The translations under genes and the position numbers were made by a program. 16,981 nt of DNA from JAULZV01 sp032117135 (GTDB lineage Bacteria; Patescibacteriota; Minisyncoccia; Phycocordibacterales; JAACPR01): assembly GCA_032117135.1 (NCBI GenBank), contig JAULZV010000036.1, forward strand, positions 1 through 16,981, written 5' to 3'. How positions within the stretch are numbered: the first letter of the stretch is position 1; each line of letters opens with the position of its first letter. Below, piece by piece: positions 1 to 5,931 of this stretch. The notes under the pieces are model-generated. The model did not search any database. It was not told the DNA's origin and was given only the letters and a program-made list of their open reading frames with translations.

Positions 1-164
1 GTTTCGTCAAGCAACAACACGGCTTGAGTCTCTCGTGTGTTTTGATATACAACTTGCATATAGACTCTAATAGCGCCAACAATCCCCACGACACATACAG
101 CAATAATTGTTGCTGCAACAATTATTTCGACAATACTGATTCCTTTGATGGAAGAAGTTTTCAT
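1..164 (-). CDS. Type IV pilin-like (pseudopilin) protein, 3' end beyond window
   Basis: The first 54 codons of a leftward gene are visible and the rest lies outside the window. The product begins MKTSSIKGISIVEIIVAATI. A short basic leader ends in Gly8 and is followed by a hydrophobic helix with Glu at mature position +5, the classical prepilin peptidase recognition pattern (G | xxxxE). This places it among type IV pilins or pseudopilins, which are cleaved and N-methylated by PilD and assembled at the inner membrane. The ATG was chosen because it gives the shortest leader before that motif. A -10-like TAGAAT sits 7 nt upstream. It follows the next pilin-like gene after 5 nt, so the two are probably co-transcribed. 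What is seen is only the N-terminal helix, so major pilin versus minor pseudopilin cannot be decided. Confidence 0.8.
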   Translation of the reverse strand, partial: MKTSSIKGISIVEIIVAATIIAVCVVGIVGAIRVYMQVVYQNTRETQAVLLLDE

Positions 165-169
165 TACTT

Positions 170-622
170 TTATTCTATCACAGAGATTGAGCCATTTTTT
201 GAAATAACTATTTGCTGTGGAGTAACTTTATTTTCGATATGCCTAATAGTTAATGTTGCAACTTCATTTGCATCTCCTGTCAGTCGAGAAAAGTTAATGA
301 GATTATTTGCATTAGTTAATGTCTCTTCAATTTGATAATCAGAAGGGAGTGTGATTTCTGTGTTAGTAGGTGCTGAAGGAGAAAACGAAGTTCCTTTATA
401 CAGCACATACGAATCAGGAGATATTTTGACACCATACACTGCTCCGTCTTTGCCCGCTTGTGTGTCTGCTTTTTGTTTTTCAAGATGAACAGCAAGTGTT
501 TGCACAATTTGATCTTGTTCTTTTTTGATTCGTGAAGTATTCATGGAGGAAACAACTATCGATGTGAGTACTCCCATTATCGCGATAACAAAAATAAGTT
601 CAACAAGTGTAAATCCTTTCAT
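170..622 (-). CDS. Type IV pilin-like (GspH/FimT-type pseudopilin) protein
   Basis: This 150-residue protein begins MKGFTLVELIFVIAIMGV, a textbook class III prepilin signal: two-residue basic leader, Gly3 as cleavage site, Phe at +1, Glu at +5, and a hydrophobic alpha-1 helix to about residue 26. The remaining ~120 residues are a polar globular domain consistent with a small minor pilin (GspH/FimT-like) and contain no cysteine. Family knowledge: such proteins initiate or prime type IV pili or type II-like pseudopili and act in the cytoplasmic membrane. The gene lies 39 nt after the uracil-DNA glycosylase gene and 5 nt before a second pilin-like gene. TACACT ends 6 nt before the ATG, with TTTACT 17 bp further upstream as a plausible -35. 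The pilin assignment is firm, the exact role is not. Confidence 0.88.
   Translation of the reverse strand: MKGFTLVELIFVIAIMGVLTSIVVSSMNTSRIKKEQDQIVQTLAVHLEKQKADTQAGKDGAVYGVKISPDSYVLYKGTSFSPSAPTNTEITLPSDYQIEETLTNANNLINFSRLTGDANEVATLTIRHIENKVTPQQIVISKNGSISVIE
172..177 (-). promoter_or_regulatory. -10-like TAGAAT 7 nt before pilin-like ATG (164)
   Basis: The hexamer TAGAAT (one mismatch to TATAAT) ends 7 nt before the ATG, overlapping the stop codon of the upstream pilin gene. It fits the recurrent start-proximal -10 pattern, but being inside a gene pair 5 nt apart it may be fortuitous. Confidence 0.35.
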
Positions 623-628
623 AGATAT

Positions 629-657
629 AGTGTAAAGAGTATTAACTAAAGAGTAAA
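629..657 (-). promoter_or_regulatory. Promoter of pilin gene, -10 TACACT 6 nt before ATG (622)
   Basis: TACACT (629-634) ends 6 nt before the ATG. TTTACT (652-657) is a plausible -35 at a 17-bp spacer, four of six matches to TTGACA. The predicted transcript starts at or next to the ATG. Confidence 0.6.
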
Positions 658-661
658 GGAG

Positions 662-1264
662 TCAGGGTGTTTGTATCAATTTTTTTATTTTTTTAATATC
701 TATACACAGTTCGTCAAGACGTTTTCGATTATATACTGCAACAGCAGGATGAAAAAGCGGAACAACATACACACTTCCCCAAGACAACACGACTTCATGT
801 ACGCTTCCATGCAATTGAGTTATGGACGCAACTTCTGACATTCGAGCATATTCTTTTAAAATAAATTCTGAAGAAAATCTTCCAAGAGGTGCAATAACGG
901 TGGGTCGTATAATATCGATTTGTTTTTTCAAAAATGGCGCATATAAATCTATCTCGAATGGTTTTGGATCTCGATTGTCTTGAGGTCGATCTTTGACGAT
1001 ATTGGTAATGTATACAGACTCTCGATCCAAACCTGCAGACAAAAGGAGTTGATCAAGCACTTTACCTGAAGCACCGCAAAATGGTTTTCCGCTTATTGCC
1101 TCATTTTTACCAGGAGCTTCACCTATAAACATAATTTTTGCATCCAGATCCCCTTCCCCAATAACCGGAACATATCCATACTCAATACGATATGCATACA
1201 ATGGAGATTGTGTAAGATTCTCAAGATTCTTTTGGATGGCGCGCATTTTGAGTTGTTTTGACAT
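662..1264 (-). CDS. Uracil-DNA glycosylase, family 4-like, lacking Fe-S cysteines
   Basis: The 200-residue protein has the uracil-DNA glycosylase superfamily fold signatures: GEAPGKNE at residues 48-55 (motif 1, uracil and water positioning), PFCGASG at 61-67, VYITNIVK at 84-91 followed by RPxxNRDP, and FHPAVAVYN at 171-179 with the conserved motif 2 His172. Family knowledge: family 4 enzymes remove uracil from DNA to start base-excision repair in the cytoplasm. They normally hold a 4Fe-4S cluster with four cysteines, two near the N-terminus (CxxC before GEG), one in KCRP and one about 16 residues later. Here all four positions are non-cysteine (for example KDRP at 91-94), and only Cys63 and Cys187 occur in the protein. 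So the fold is recognisable but the cluster is probably absent. Length matches the family. TACACT ends 7 nt before the ATG. Confidence 0.87.
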   Translation of the reverse strand: MSKQLKMRAIQKNLENLTQSPLYAYRIEYGYVPVIGEGDLDAKIMFIGEAPGKNEAISGKPFCGASGKVLDQLLLSAGLDRESVYITNIVKDRPQDNRDPKPFEIDLYAPFLKKQIDIIRPTVIAPLGRFSSEFILKEYARMSEVASITQLHGSVHEVVLSWGSVYVVPLFHPAVAVYNRKRLDELCIDIKKIKKLIQTP

Positions 1265-1271
1265 GATATAC

Positions 1272-1277
1272 AGTGTA
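1272..1277 (-). promoter_or_regulatory. -10 TACACT 7 nt before uracil-DNA glycosylase ATG (1264)
   Basis: TACACT ends 7 nt before the start codon in a 48-nt intergenic gap. No good -35 is seen at 16-18 bp. No purine-rich ribosome binding site lies between the hexamer and the ATG. Confidence 0.5.
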
Positions 1278-1312
1278 CCATGCTGAATAACAGACTATTC
1301 CTCCACGAGATG

Positions 1313-2047
1313 TTATGTGGATACAATTTCGTTTCGCCTTGCTTTTTTCATCTTTTCTACAAGGCTAGTAGCAGTCTCTACCAATAATATATATTTTTGT
1401 ACAATCTTTTTTTCATCATTGTAAACAAGAAAAACAAAGAAGGCGTTTGAAGCAAATATTCCAATCAAAGGTACGATCTTCACAATAAGAATTGCAGCTA
1501 ATCGACGAGATATCTTTCGACCAATCGTTCTTCTAATTTGTCGATTTAAAATTTTTATAATGTACTTACTCCCCATTCTTGATCCTATCTTAAAAATAGT
1601 ACTCAATCGACCAAAAAACCAGAAGAAGAGAAATATAGCAAACCCAATATTAGCAATAACAGTTACAACATATAAAAGACCCGATAATTGCGCTATATTA
1701 AAAAGATCAAAGAAGATAGCCAGAGAAAATACCACGAAAGGGAAACCTCGTTTTACAACTTGTATAGAGGCTAATTCTTCAAGCTGAGATATCTTTCCGA
1801 ACTCTTCATACATTTCTCGAGCATGTTGATCATCACCCAATAACGATATCGCCTCGGCTTGAAATTCTTTTTTAATTGTACGACGAAGCCTTCGTGGACT
1901 ATACCTGCGATCCAACATAACAGAAGAATCTTGACTATGTATGTTCTCTTGATTTGTCCTCCTATTCCAACCTTCAATTCTATTATTTAGATACCGATCA
2001 GATGATCGAGACCGTCTTTGCTCAACATTTGAGAATGATGATTCCAT
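1313..2047 (-). CDS. Predicted membrane protein of unknown function, next to T4SS genes
   Basis: I do not recognise this 244-residue protein. Residues 1-60 are very polar, arginine- and serine-rich, probably cytoplasmic and disordered. Three hydrophobic stretches follow, roughly residues 101-122, 124-148 and 185-210, separated by strongly basic loops (RRTIGRKISRR). The positive-inside rule would place those loops in the cytoplasm. The C-terminal ~35 residues are a charged helix (VEKMKKARRN). It sits 23 nt downstream of virB4 on the same strand, so it may be an accessory membrane component of the secretion apparatus, but only position supports this. TATCAT ends 7 nt before the chosen ATG, which supports the start. 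No enzymatic motif is visible. Confidence 0.65.
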   Translation of the reverse strand: MESSFSNVEQRRSRSSDRYLNNRIEGWNRRTNQENIHSQDSSVMLDRRYSPRRLRRTIKKEFQAEAISLLGDDQHAREMYEEFGKISQLEELASIQVVKRGFPFVVFSLAIFFDLFNIAQLSGLLYVVTVIANIGFAIFLFFWFFGRLSTIFKIGSRMGSKYIIKILNRQIRRTIGRKISRRLAAILIVKIVPLIGIFASNAFFVFLVYNDEKKIVQKYILLVETATSLVEKMKKARRNEIVST

Positions 2048-2054
2048 GCATTAC

Positions 2055-2060
2055 ATGATA
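2055..2060 (-). promoter_or_regulatory. -10-like TATCAT 7 nt before membrane protein ATG (2047)
   Basis: TATCAT, one mismatch to consensus, ends 7 nt before the ATG in the 23-nt gap after virB4. The -35 region falls inside virB4 and is weak. Confidence 0.4.
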
Positions 2061-2070
2061 TCACAGCAAA

Positions 2071-3894
2071 TTATCTTTCTTCACCGAACTCCGCCTTTGC
2101 TTTTTTGATTGCCATAATCTGAGCAGGATCAGAGGAGATAATTTGATCTTCGGTGTATGACGCAATGATTTTAATAGCGACATGTTTGAGACCAGCAAAG
2201 AATATTCCTTCTCCGACATCAGATTCGAGAAGAAGATATTTTTCTTCATCGGTCAAATTAAAGGTTTGTTGAACAATGTCGATAGATGAAGCAGATTGTT
2301 TCATCAAAAGTTGCATTGACGAGTTGGTAATAATAGGAAGACCGTATGGTGACCTCAAAAAGTCTTCTACGTCTTGCGTGATGGTAGATATTCCTAAGTA
2401 ATACTTTCGCCCTCGTTTAGCCAAGCCGTACAAAAAGGATGCAGTGTCTTCGGACTTCATCATCCACCATGCCTCGTCAATAATAAGGAGGCGTTTTTTG
2501 GTTTCTTTACGAATTGCACTCCAAATAAAGTCCGTAATAAGATACATCGCAACAGGCTTGAGCTCGTCTTCCATGTTTTGAATCGAAAACACGATGAATT
2601 TTCGATTGATATCGATGTTTGTTGGTCGGTTAATAAAACCAGCCCATGTCCCCTTGGTATATTTGGATAGTTTTTGAACAAGACTTTCGGCACCTTCCAT
2701 ACCAGCAAGCACTAATTCAAAATCAGATAGAAGTGGTGGTTGTGCGCCCGAAAAGTCCGCATCAGGCGTAATATCCTTGAGAGCGTAAGTTTCGGTAATA
2801 GCTCGATCGATAATTGCATCTTCTTCTGGAGTCAATCCTCCAAGCATAATCCTAAAAAGTCCCACAAGGTTCACAATCTTTGATCGAAGGACATCCGAAG
2901 GAGACTCGTCTTCTTTAGGTGTTGCAAGATCGAATGGATTAATATGATGTTCAGAATTAAGCGAAATACTAAAATATCGTCCTCCCGCAGACTCAGCAAG
3001 ATATTCATATTCTCGCTCTGGATCTATCACAATTACTTCAGTATCAAACATCAAAGACCTCAAAATCTCAAGCTTAGTGGCGTATGACTTACCTGATCCA
3101 GACTTTGCAAACACAACCGAGTTATAGTTTTCGAGTTGAAATCTATCAAAAAGAATAAGGCTTGAATTGTGTCGATTAATCCCGTACAAAATCCCTTTAT
3201 CAGTTGTAAGGTCAAAAGAAACAAATGGAAAAATACTTGAGAGAGGTGATGTATTAAGTTTTGAATACACTCCAAGCAAATCCTGCGCGACTGGAATAAC
3301 ACTATTAAAGGCTTGTTCTTGTTGAAAAATTGCAGGCTTAGTATATACAAGTTGCGCTTCAAGAATTGATTTGACCTCAGATTCTAATTTATTGAGCTCG
3401 TCGACTGTATCTGCATATATCGAAATGTAAAGCCCTACATCAAAAATCTTTTCTTGAGCTTGCTGTAGGTTGTCTCTCAACGCTTCGAGATCTTGGTATG
3501 CCGTATCAAGCATCGGATCTCGTACAAGACCCTTTTCTTCTCGAGAAGAGATCTGACTTTGAACTTCGGCAACTCGTTTTTTGAACGAACGCAATACTTG
3601 TGCAGTATCGATTGGATGCACTGTAATCGAAACATCAAACACTTTATCCAAGTTGATAATAGGAGAAAACCAACCATCACTCAAAAAGCGAGGGTACGAA
3701 AGCACAAAAAGGGTTCGCACGATCTTGTCTCCAAGATGAATCTCTCGTGGAGTTACTTTGAGTGCAGGTGGTGCGATGATATCTTGCAACTCGAGAGTAC
3801 CCGCTTGAAATATTTCTTGTGGCAAAAATGAACTTATTGCTGGAATATCTTTTTTGTCGTCCCCATTTTGTTTTAAAAAGCTAAATATTCCCAT
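2071..3894 (-). CDS. virB4: VirB4 family type IV secretion ATPase
   Basis: This 607-residue protein is the cytoplasmic motor ATPase of a type IV secretion system, known to energise pilus subunit dislocation or substrate transfer. Visible motifs are Walker A (AKSGSGKS, ending near residue 270), the VirB4-typical VIVIDPEREYEYL (288-299), Walker B (RLLIIDEAWWMM, 468-479) and a glutamine-bearing segment STITQDVEDFL (503-513). Residues 1-230 form the VirB4 N-terminal region with a helical, charged stretch at about 100-150. An in-frame upstream start at 3960 would add 22 residues overlapping the preceding gene. I chose ATG 3894 because it lies 1 nt after that gene's stop, giving translational coupling, and starts MGIFSFLKQN. 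The gene before it encodes a second VirB4 N-domain-like protein, suggesting a split motor. Length is below the ~800 residues of proteobacterial VirB4, consistent with part of the N-domain being separate. Confidence 0.93.
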   Translation of the reverse strand: MGIFSFLKQNGDDKKDIPAISSFLPQEIFQAGTLELQDIIAPPALKVTPREIHLGDKIVRTLFVLSYPRFLSDGWFSPIINLDKVFDVSITVHPIDTAQVLRSFKKRVAEVQSQISSREEKGLVRDPMLDTAYQDLEALRDNLQQAQEKIFDVGLYISIYADTVDELNKLESEVKSILEAQLVYTKPAIFQQEQAFNSVIPVAQDLLGVYSKLNTSPLSSIFPFVSFDLTTDKGILYGINRHNSSLILFDRFQLENYNSVVFAKSGSGKSYATKLEILRSLMFDTEVIVIDPEREYEYLAESAGGRYFSISLNSEHHINPFDLATPKEDESPSDVLRSKIVNLVGLFRIMLGGLTPEEDAIIDRAITETYALKDITPDADFSGAQPPLLSDFELVLAGMEGAESLVQKLSKYTKGTWAGFINRPTNIDINRKFIVFSIQNMEDELKPVAMYLITDFIWSAIRKETKKRLLIIDEAWWMMKSEDTASFLYGLAKRGRKYYLGISTITQDVEDFLRSPYGLPIITNSSMQLLMKQSASSIDIVQQTFNLTDEEKYLLLESDVGEGIFFAGLKHVAIKIIASYTEDQIISSDPAQIMAIKKAKAEFGEER

Positions 3895-3895
3895 A

Positions 3896-4531
3896 TTAAT
3901 TTGAAAGTGAGAGTGGTTTTTCGGCCTCTCCTGGATTAAATAATTGATAAAATACTTCAATCACCTCTTCGGTTCCAAGTTGCACTGCTCGCACTCCTGT
4001 ACGCGACACTCCCGAAAGTACAACATCGATTCGTTGTGCAATTTGCATACGACTCTCAGCAAAGGCATCCGAAGCGTCTTGTTTTTTTTGAACAGCAGAC
4101 TTTGATCCAAAGAATGTTTTTTTCTTGGTGAGATCAATTCCGAGTGGAGTATACGGAATCACAACAAAAAACCGTTTGGTCATAATGTTTGCTTGTTCGG
4201 TAAAACTTTTGATGAACTGTACATATTCTTTGATTTGAATCTTCATAAGATCATCTGTTTGAACTTTTAGTCGATCCTGCAAAAGCGATACGTACGGTCG
4301 TATATCAAGATTTCGTGACTGTACAAAAATCTGTATATCAAAATTAAGTCCATTAAGAAAATTTTGGAATTGATAAATAATAGATTTTTGTTCATCTTCA
4401 GACTTAAGTGCAAAGTTGACCGATGAAGTCATCAAGATAGCCCGCATCGAACCATCTTTGAGAATAATAATTCCATCTCGCACTTCTTTGATAGGAACAA
4501 ACGCTTGAGTTTGATTTTTTATATCTGACAT
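3896..4531 (-). CDS. TraC-like / VirB4 N-terminal domain protein
   Basis: This protein of 211 residues resembles the separate TraC-like N-domain protein that precedes VirB4 in Gram-positive and CPR conjugation-like clusters. It opens with the pattern VPIKEVRDGIIILKDGSMRA, followed by a compact alpha/beta region. No Walker motif is present, so it is not an ATPase itself. The likely role is to partner VirB4 at the membrane base of the secretion channel. The ATG at 4531 (MSDIKNQTQ) is preferred over an in-frame TTG two codons upstream, because a perfect TATAAT ends 7 nt before it and the TTG lies inside that spacing. It follows PrgI after 49 nt and ends 1 nt before virB4. The family assignment rests on N-terminal pattern and context, not on an alignment. 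Confidence 0.78.
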   Translation of the reverse strand: MSDIKNQTQAFVPIKEVRDGIIILKDGSMRAILMTSSVNFALKSEDEQKSIIYQFQNFLNGLNFDIQIFVQSRNLDIRPYVSLLQDRLKVQTDDLMKIQIKEYVQFIKSFTEQANIMTKRFFVVIPYTPLGIDLTKKKTFFGSKSAVQKKQDASDAFAESRMQIAQRIDVVLSGVSRTGVRAVQLGTEEVIEVFYQLFNPGEAEKPLSLSN

Positions 4532-4538
4532 TTCCAAA

Positions 4539-4544
4539 ATTATA
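4539..4544 (-). promoter_or_regulatory. -10 TATAAT 7 nt before TraC-like gene ATG (4531)
   Basis: A perfect TATAAT ends 7 nt before ATG 4531 in the 49-nt gap after prgI. It decides the start in favour of this ATG over the TTG two codons upstream, which would lie within 1-2 nt of the hexamer. Confidence 0.55.
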
Positions 4545-4580
4545 TCACATCACACACAATTGAGTGTATAAGCTCTTCAC

Positions 4581-4988
4581 TTATTTACCATCAAATCTAT
4601 CTTCGACATCTAATCCCCATGATATTTCTCGAAGTTTGCTTTGTGAAAGACGAGGGAGAGTTACTTGTGGTTGTTCAACTTTCTTTTTTTCTGTTTTTTG
4701 AGGCTTTTTTTCTATTTTTTTCCATACATACAATTTTGCAGAAAATGCATATCGAACTGCTCCTTCAATGTACACAAGAAATGGACGACCATTCACTTGC
4801 AAAAATGCCGCTGCCATAAAAAACCCAACAACAGGAGCACCAATTAAGATTGCCAGGAAGGTGGGGAGGATGGTCCAAATAATAAACCCAAGTGCAGCAC
4901 CGCCCCCCACATACAAAAACTGCTTGAACGTAAGTGGTCCAAAGATTTTGTCTTCAACTTCGATAAACTGAGGGACTTGGTATTGCAT
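4581..4988 (-). CDS. prgI: PrgI family (VirB3-like) type IV secretion membrane protein
   Basis: This 135-residue protein begins MQYQVPQFIEVEDKIFGPLT, then FKQFLYVGGGAAL, the characteristic opening of PrgI family proteins. Two adjacent hydrophobic segments (about residues 24-44 and 45-65) form a membrane hairpin. The motif NGRPFLVYIEGAVRY follows at about 66-80, and a lysine-rich, then polar C-terminal tail completes it. PrgI is the Gram-positive/CPR equivalent of VirB3, a small inner-membrane protein that works with VirB4. It lies immediately upstream of the TraC-like and virB4 genes, the usual order prgI-traC-virB4. TACAAT ends 7 nt before the ATG, inside the last codons of the preceding gene, which ends 5 nt away. 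No catalytic residues are expected. Confidence 0.9.
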   Translation of the reverse strand: MQYQVPQFIEVEDKIFGPLTFKQFLYVGGGAALGFIIWTILPTFLAILIGAPVVGFFMAAAFLQVNGRPFLVYIEGAVRYAFSAKLYVWKKIEKKPQKTEKKKVEQPQVTLPRLSQSKLREISWGLDVEDRFDGK

Positions 4989-4993
4989 ATGTT

Positions 4994-5899
4994 TTATTGT
5001 ATCGGTTCGCGATATGGATCTGCAACATATCCTTTTGTAGGTACAGGAGTGTCAGCAGACAACTCATTAGTAACTGATGTTGGTTTTTTGAGAGCGCTCT
5101 CAATATGATCCGCACGAATTCCTGTAATTGTCTCGGGTGCTTGAGGTGCTTGTGTATTCATTTTAAATAACGGAGAAGGAGTAGCTTGCTGTGGTGTTGA
5201 TTGTTGAACTGTGGCTTCTTGTGATTGTGGCACAACTTGTTGTGGATTTGTTCGATTACCTTGCATATCCAATGAGAACGGTTGTGCTACCCCTGGCGAT
5301 TGAACAATAGGTGTAGAAGGGGCTTGCGTTCCTGGTGTTTGAGTCTCCTGATGCGGCAAGACCGGTGTCTGTACTGGTGTCTGACCCCCTGGTTCCATAC
5401 GCGGATCACGAGTATCGATTGAAACTGATGGGTGTGGAATGCTTCGAAGGATAAGATCTTCGTCATCCTCATCAATCCCCTGTGGTTCACGTTCTATCTC
5501 AGCCAAAATATCATCACGAGATTCGGGGTCTTCTGATTTTTGAGCGCGAGTGAGGATTCCTGGTGTATCATTTTCTTGAGAATCAAGTGCTACCAATTTT
5601 TTATAAAGAGGGTTAAAAATATGAGTCTCAATGTCACCCAGAACTCTTCGAGCTTGATCTTCTGAGAGATTGTGTGTATCGATCATCCTTTCATATACCT
5701 CATCAGCATCTGCTACACCAAGGATTATAAGATATACACTCTGCTCCAAATCCGCCCCAACATCAATCATTAATTGATTTTGTTGTACAATCATCCGTAA
5801 TTCTCTTTTCCATTCAAAATCATGAACTAATTTCATGATTTCTGGTGGCATATTTTGTTCGTATTCTTTAATGAGTTGTTGTAAATTTTTTTCTTCCAT
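4994..5899 (-). CDS. T4SS-cluster protein with helical N-domain and P/Q/T-rich tail, function unknown
   Basis: I do not recognise a named family. The 301-residue product has no signal peptide and no membrane segment, so it is predicted to be cytoplasmic. Residues 1-110 are charged and probably alpha-helical, with many acidic residues and a conserved-looking stretch IETHIFNPLYKKLV. Residues 110-160 are strongly acidic (DEDDEDL). From about 165 to 285 the chain is low-complexity, rich in Pro, Gln and Thr (for example TPVQTPVLPHQETQTPGTQ), hence probably disordered. Position between the VirB6-like gene and prgI suggests a cytoplasmic adaptor or substrate-handling factor, but that is inference. 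The ATG at 5899 has TATAAT ending 10 nt upstream, predicting a very short leader. The composition of the tail differs sharply from its neighbours. Confidence 0.7.
   Translation of the reverse strand: MEEKNLQQLIKEYEQNMPPEIMKLVHDFEWKRELRMIVQQNQLMIDVGADLEQSVYLIILGVADADEVYERMIDTHNLSEDQARRVLGDIETHIFNPLYKKLVALDSQENDTPGILTRAQKSEDPESRDDILAEIEREPQGIDEDDEDLILRSIPHPSVSIDTRDPRMEPGGQTPVQTPVLPHQETQTPGTQAPSTPIVQSPGVAQPFSLDMQGNRTNPQQVVPQSQEATVQQSTPQQATPSPLFKMNTQAPQAPETITGIRADHIESALKKPTSVTNELSADTPVPTKGYVADPYREPIQ
4996..5001 (-). promoter_or_regulatory. -10 TACAAT 7 nt before prgI ATG (4988)
   Basis: TACAAT ends 7 nt before the ATG and lies in the last codons of the upstream P/Q/T-rich protein gene. The -35 region is inside that gene and poor, so a functional promoter is plausible but unproven. 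Confidence 0.4.
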
Positions 5900-5909
5900 A
5901 TTTATTGTG

Positions 5910-5915
5910 ATTATA
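5910..5915 (-). promoter_or_regulatory. -10 TATAAT 10 nt before ATG 5899
   Basis: A perfect TATAAT ends 10 nt before the ATG of the P/Q/T-rich protein gene, in the 32-nt gap after the VirB6-like gene. This predicts a leader of only a few nucleotides and no room for a ribosome binding site. Confidence 0.45.
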
Positions 5916-5931
5916 TTTAGACTAATAATTT

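Noticed and set aside
3493..3831. Rightward ORF of 112 codons antisense to virB4
   Set aside because: Composition is not protein-like and it lies entirely within the VirB4 N-terminal coding region.
3895..3960. Twenty-two-residue N-terminal extension of VirB4
   Set aside because: It overlaps the end of the TraC-like gene. The ATG at 3894 placed 1 nt after that gene's stop is the simpler coupled start.
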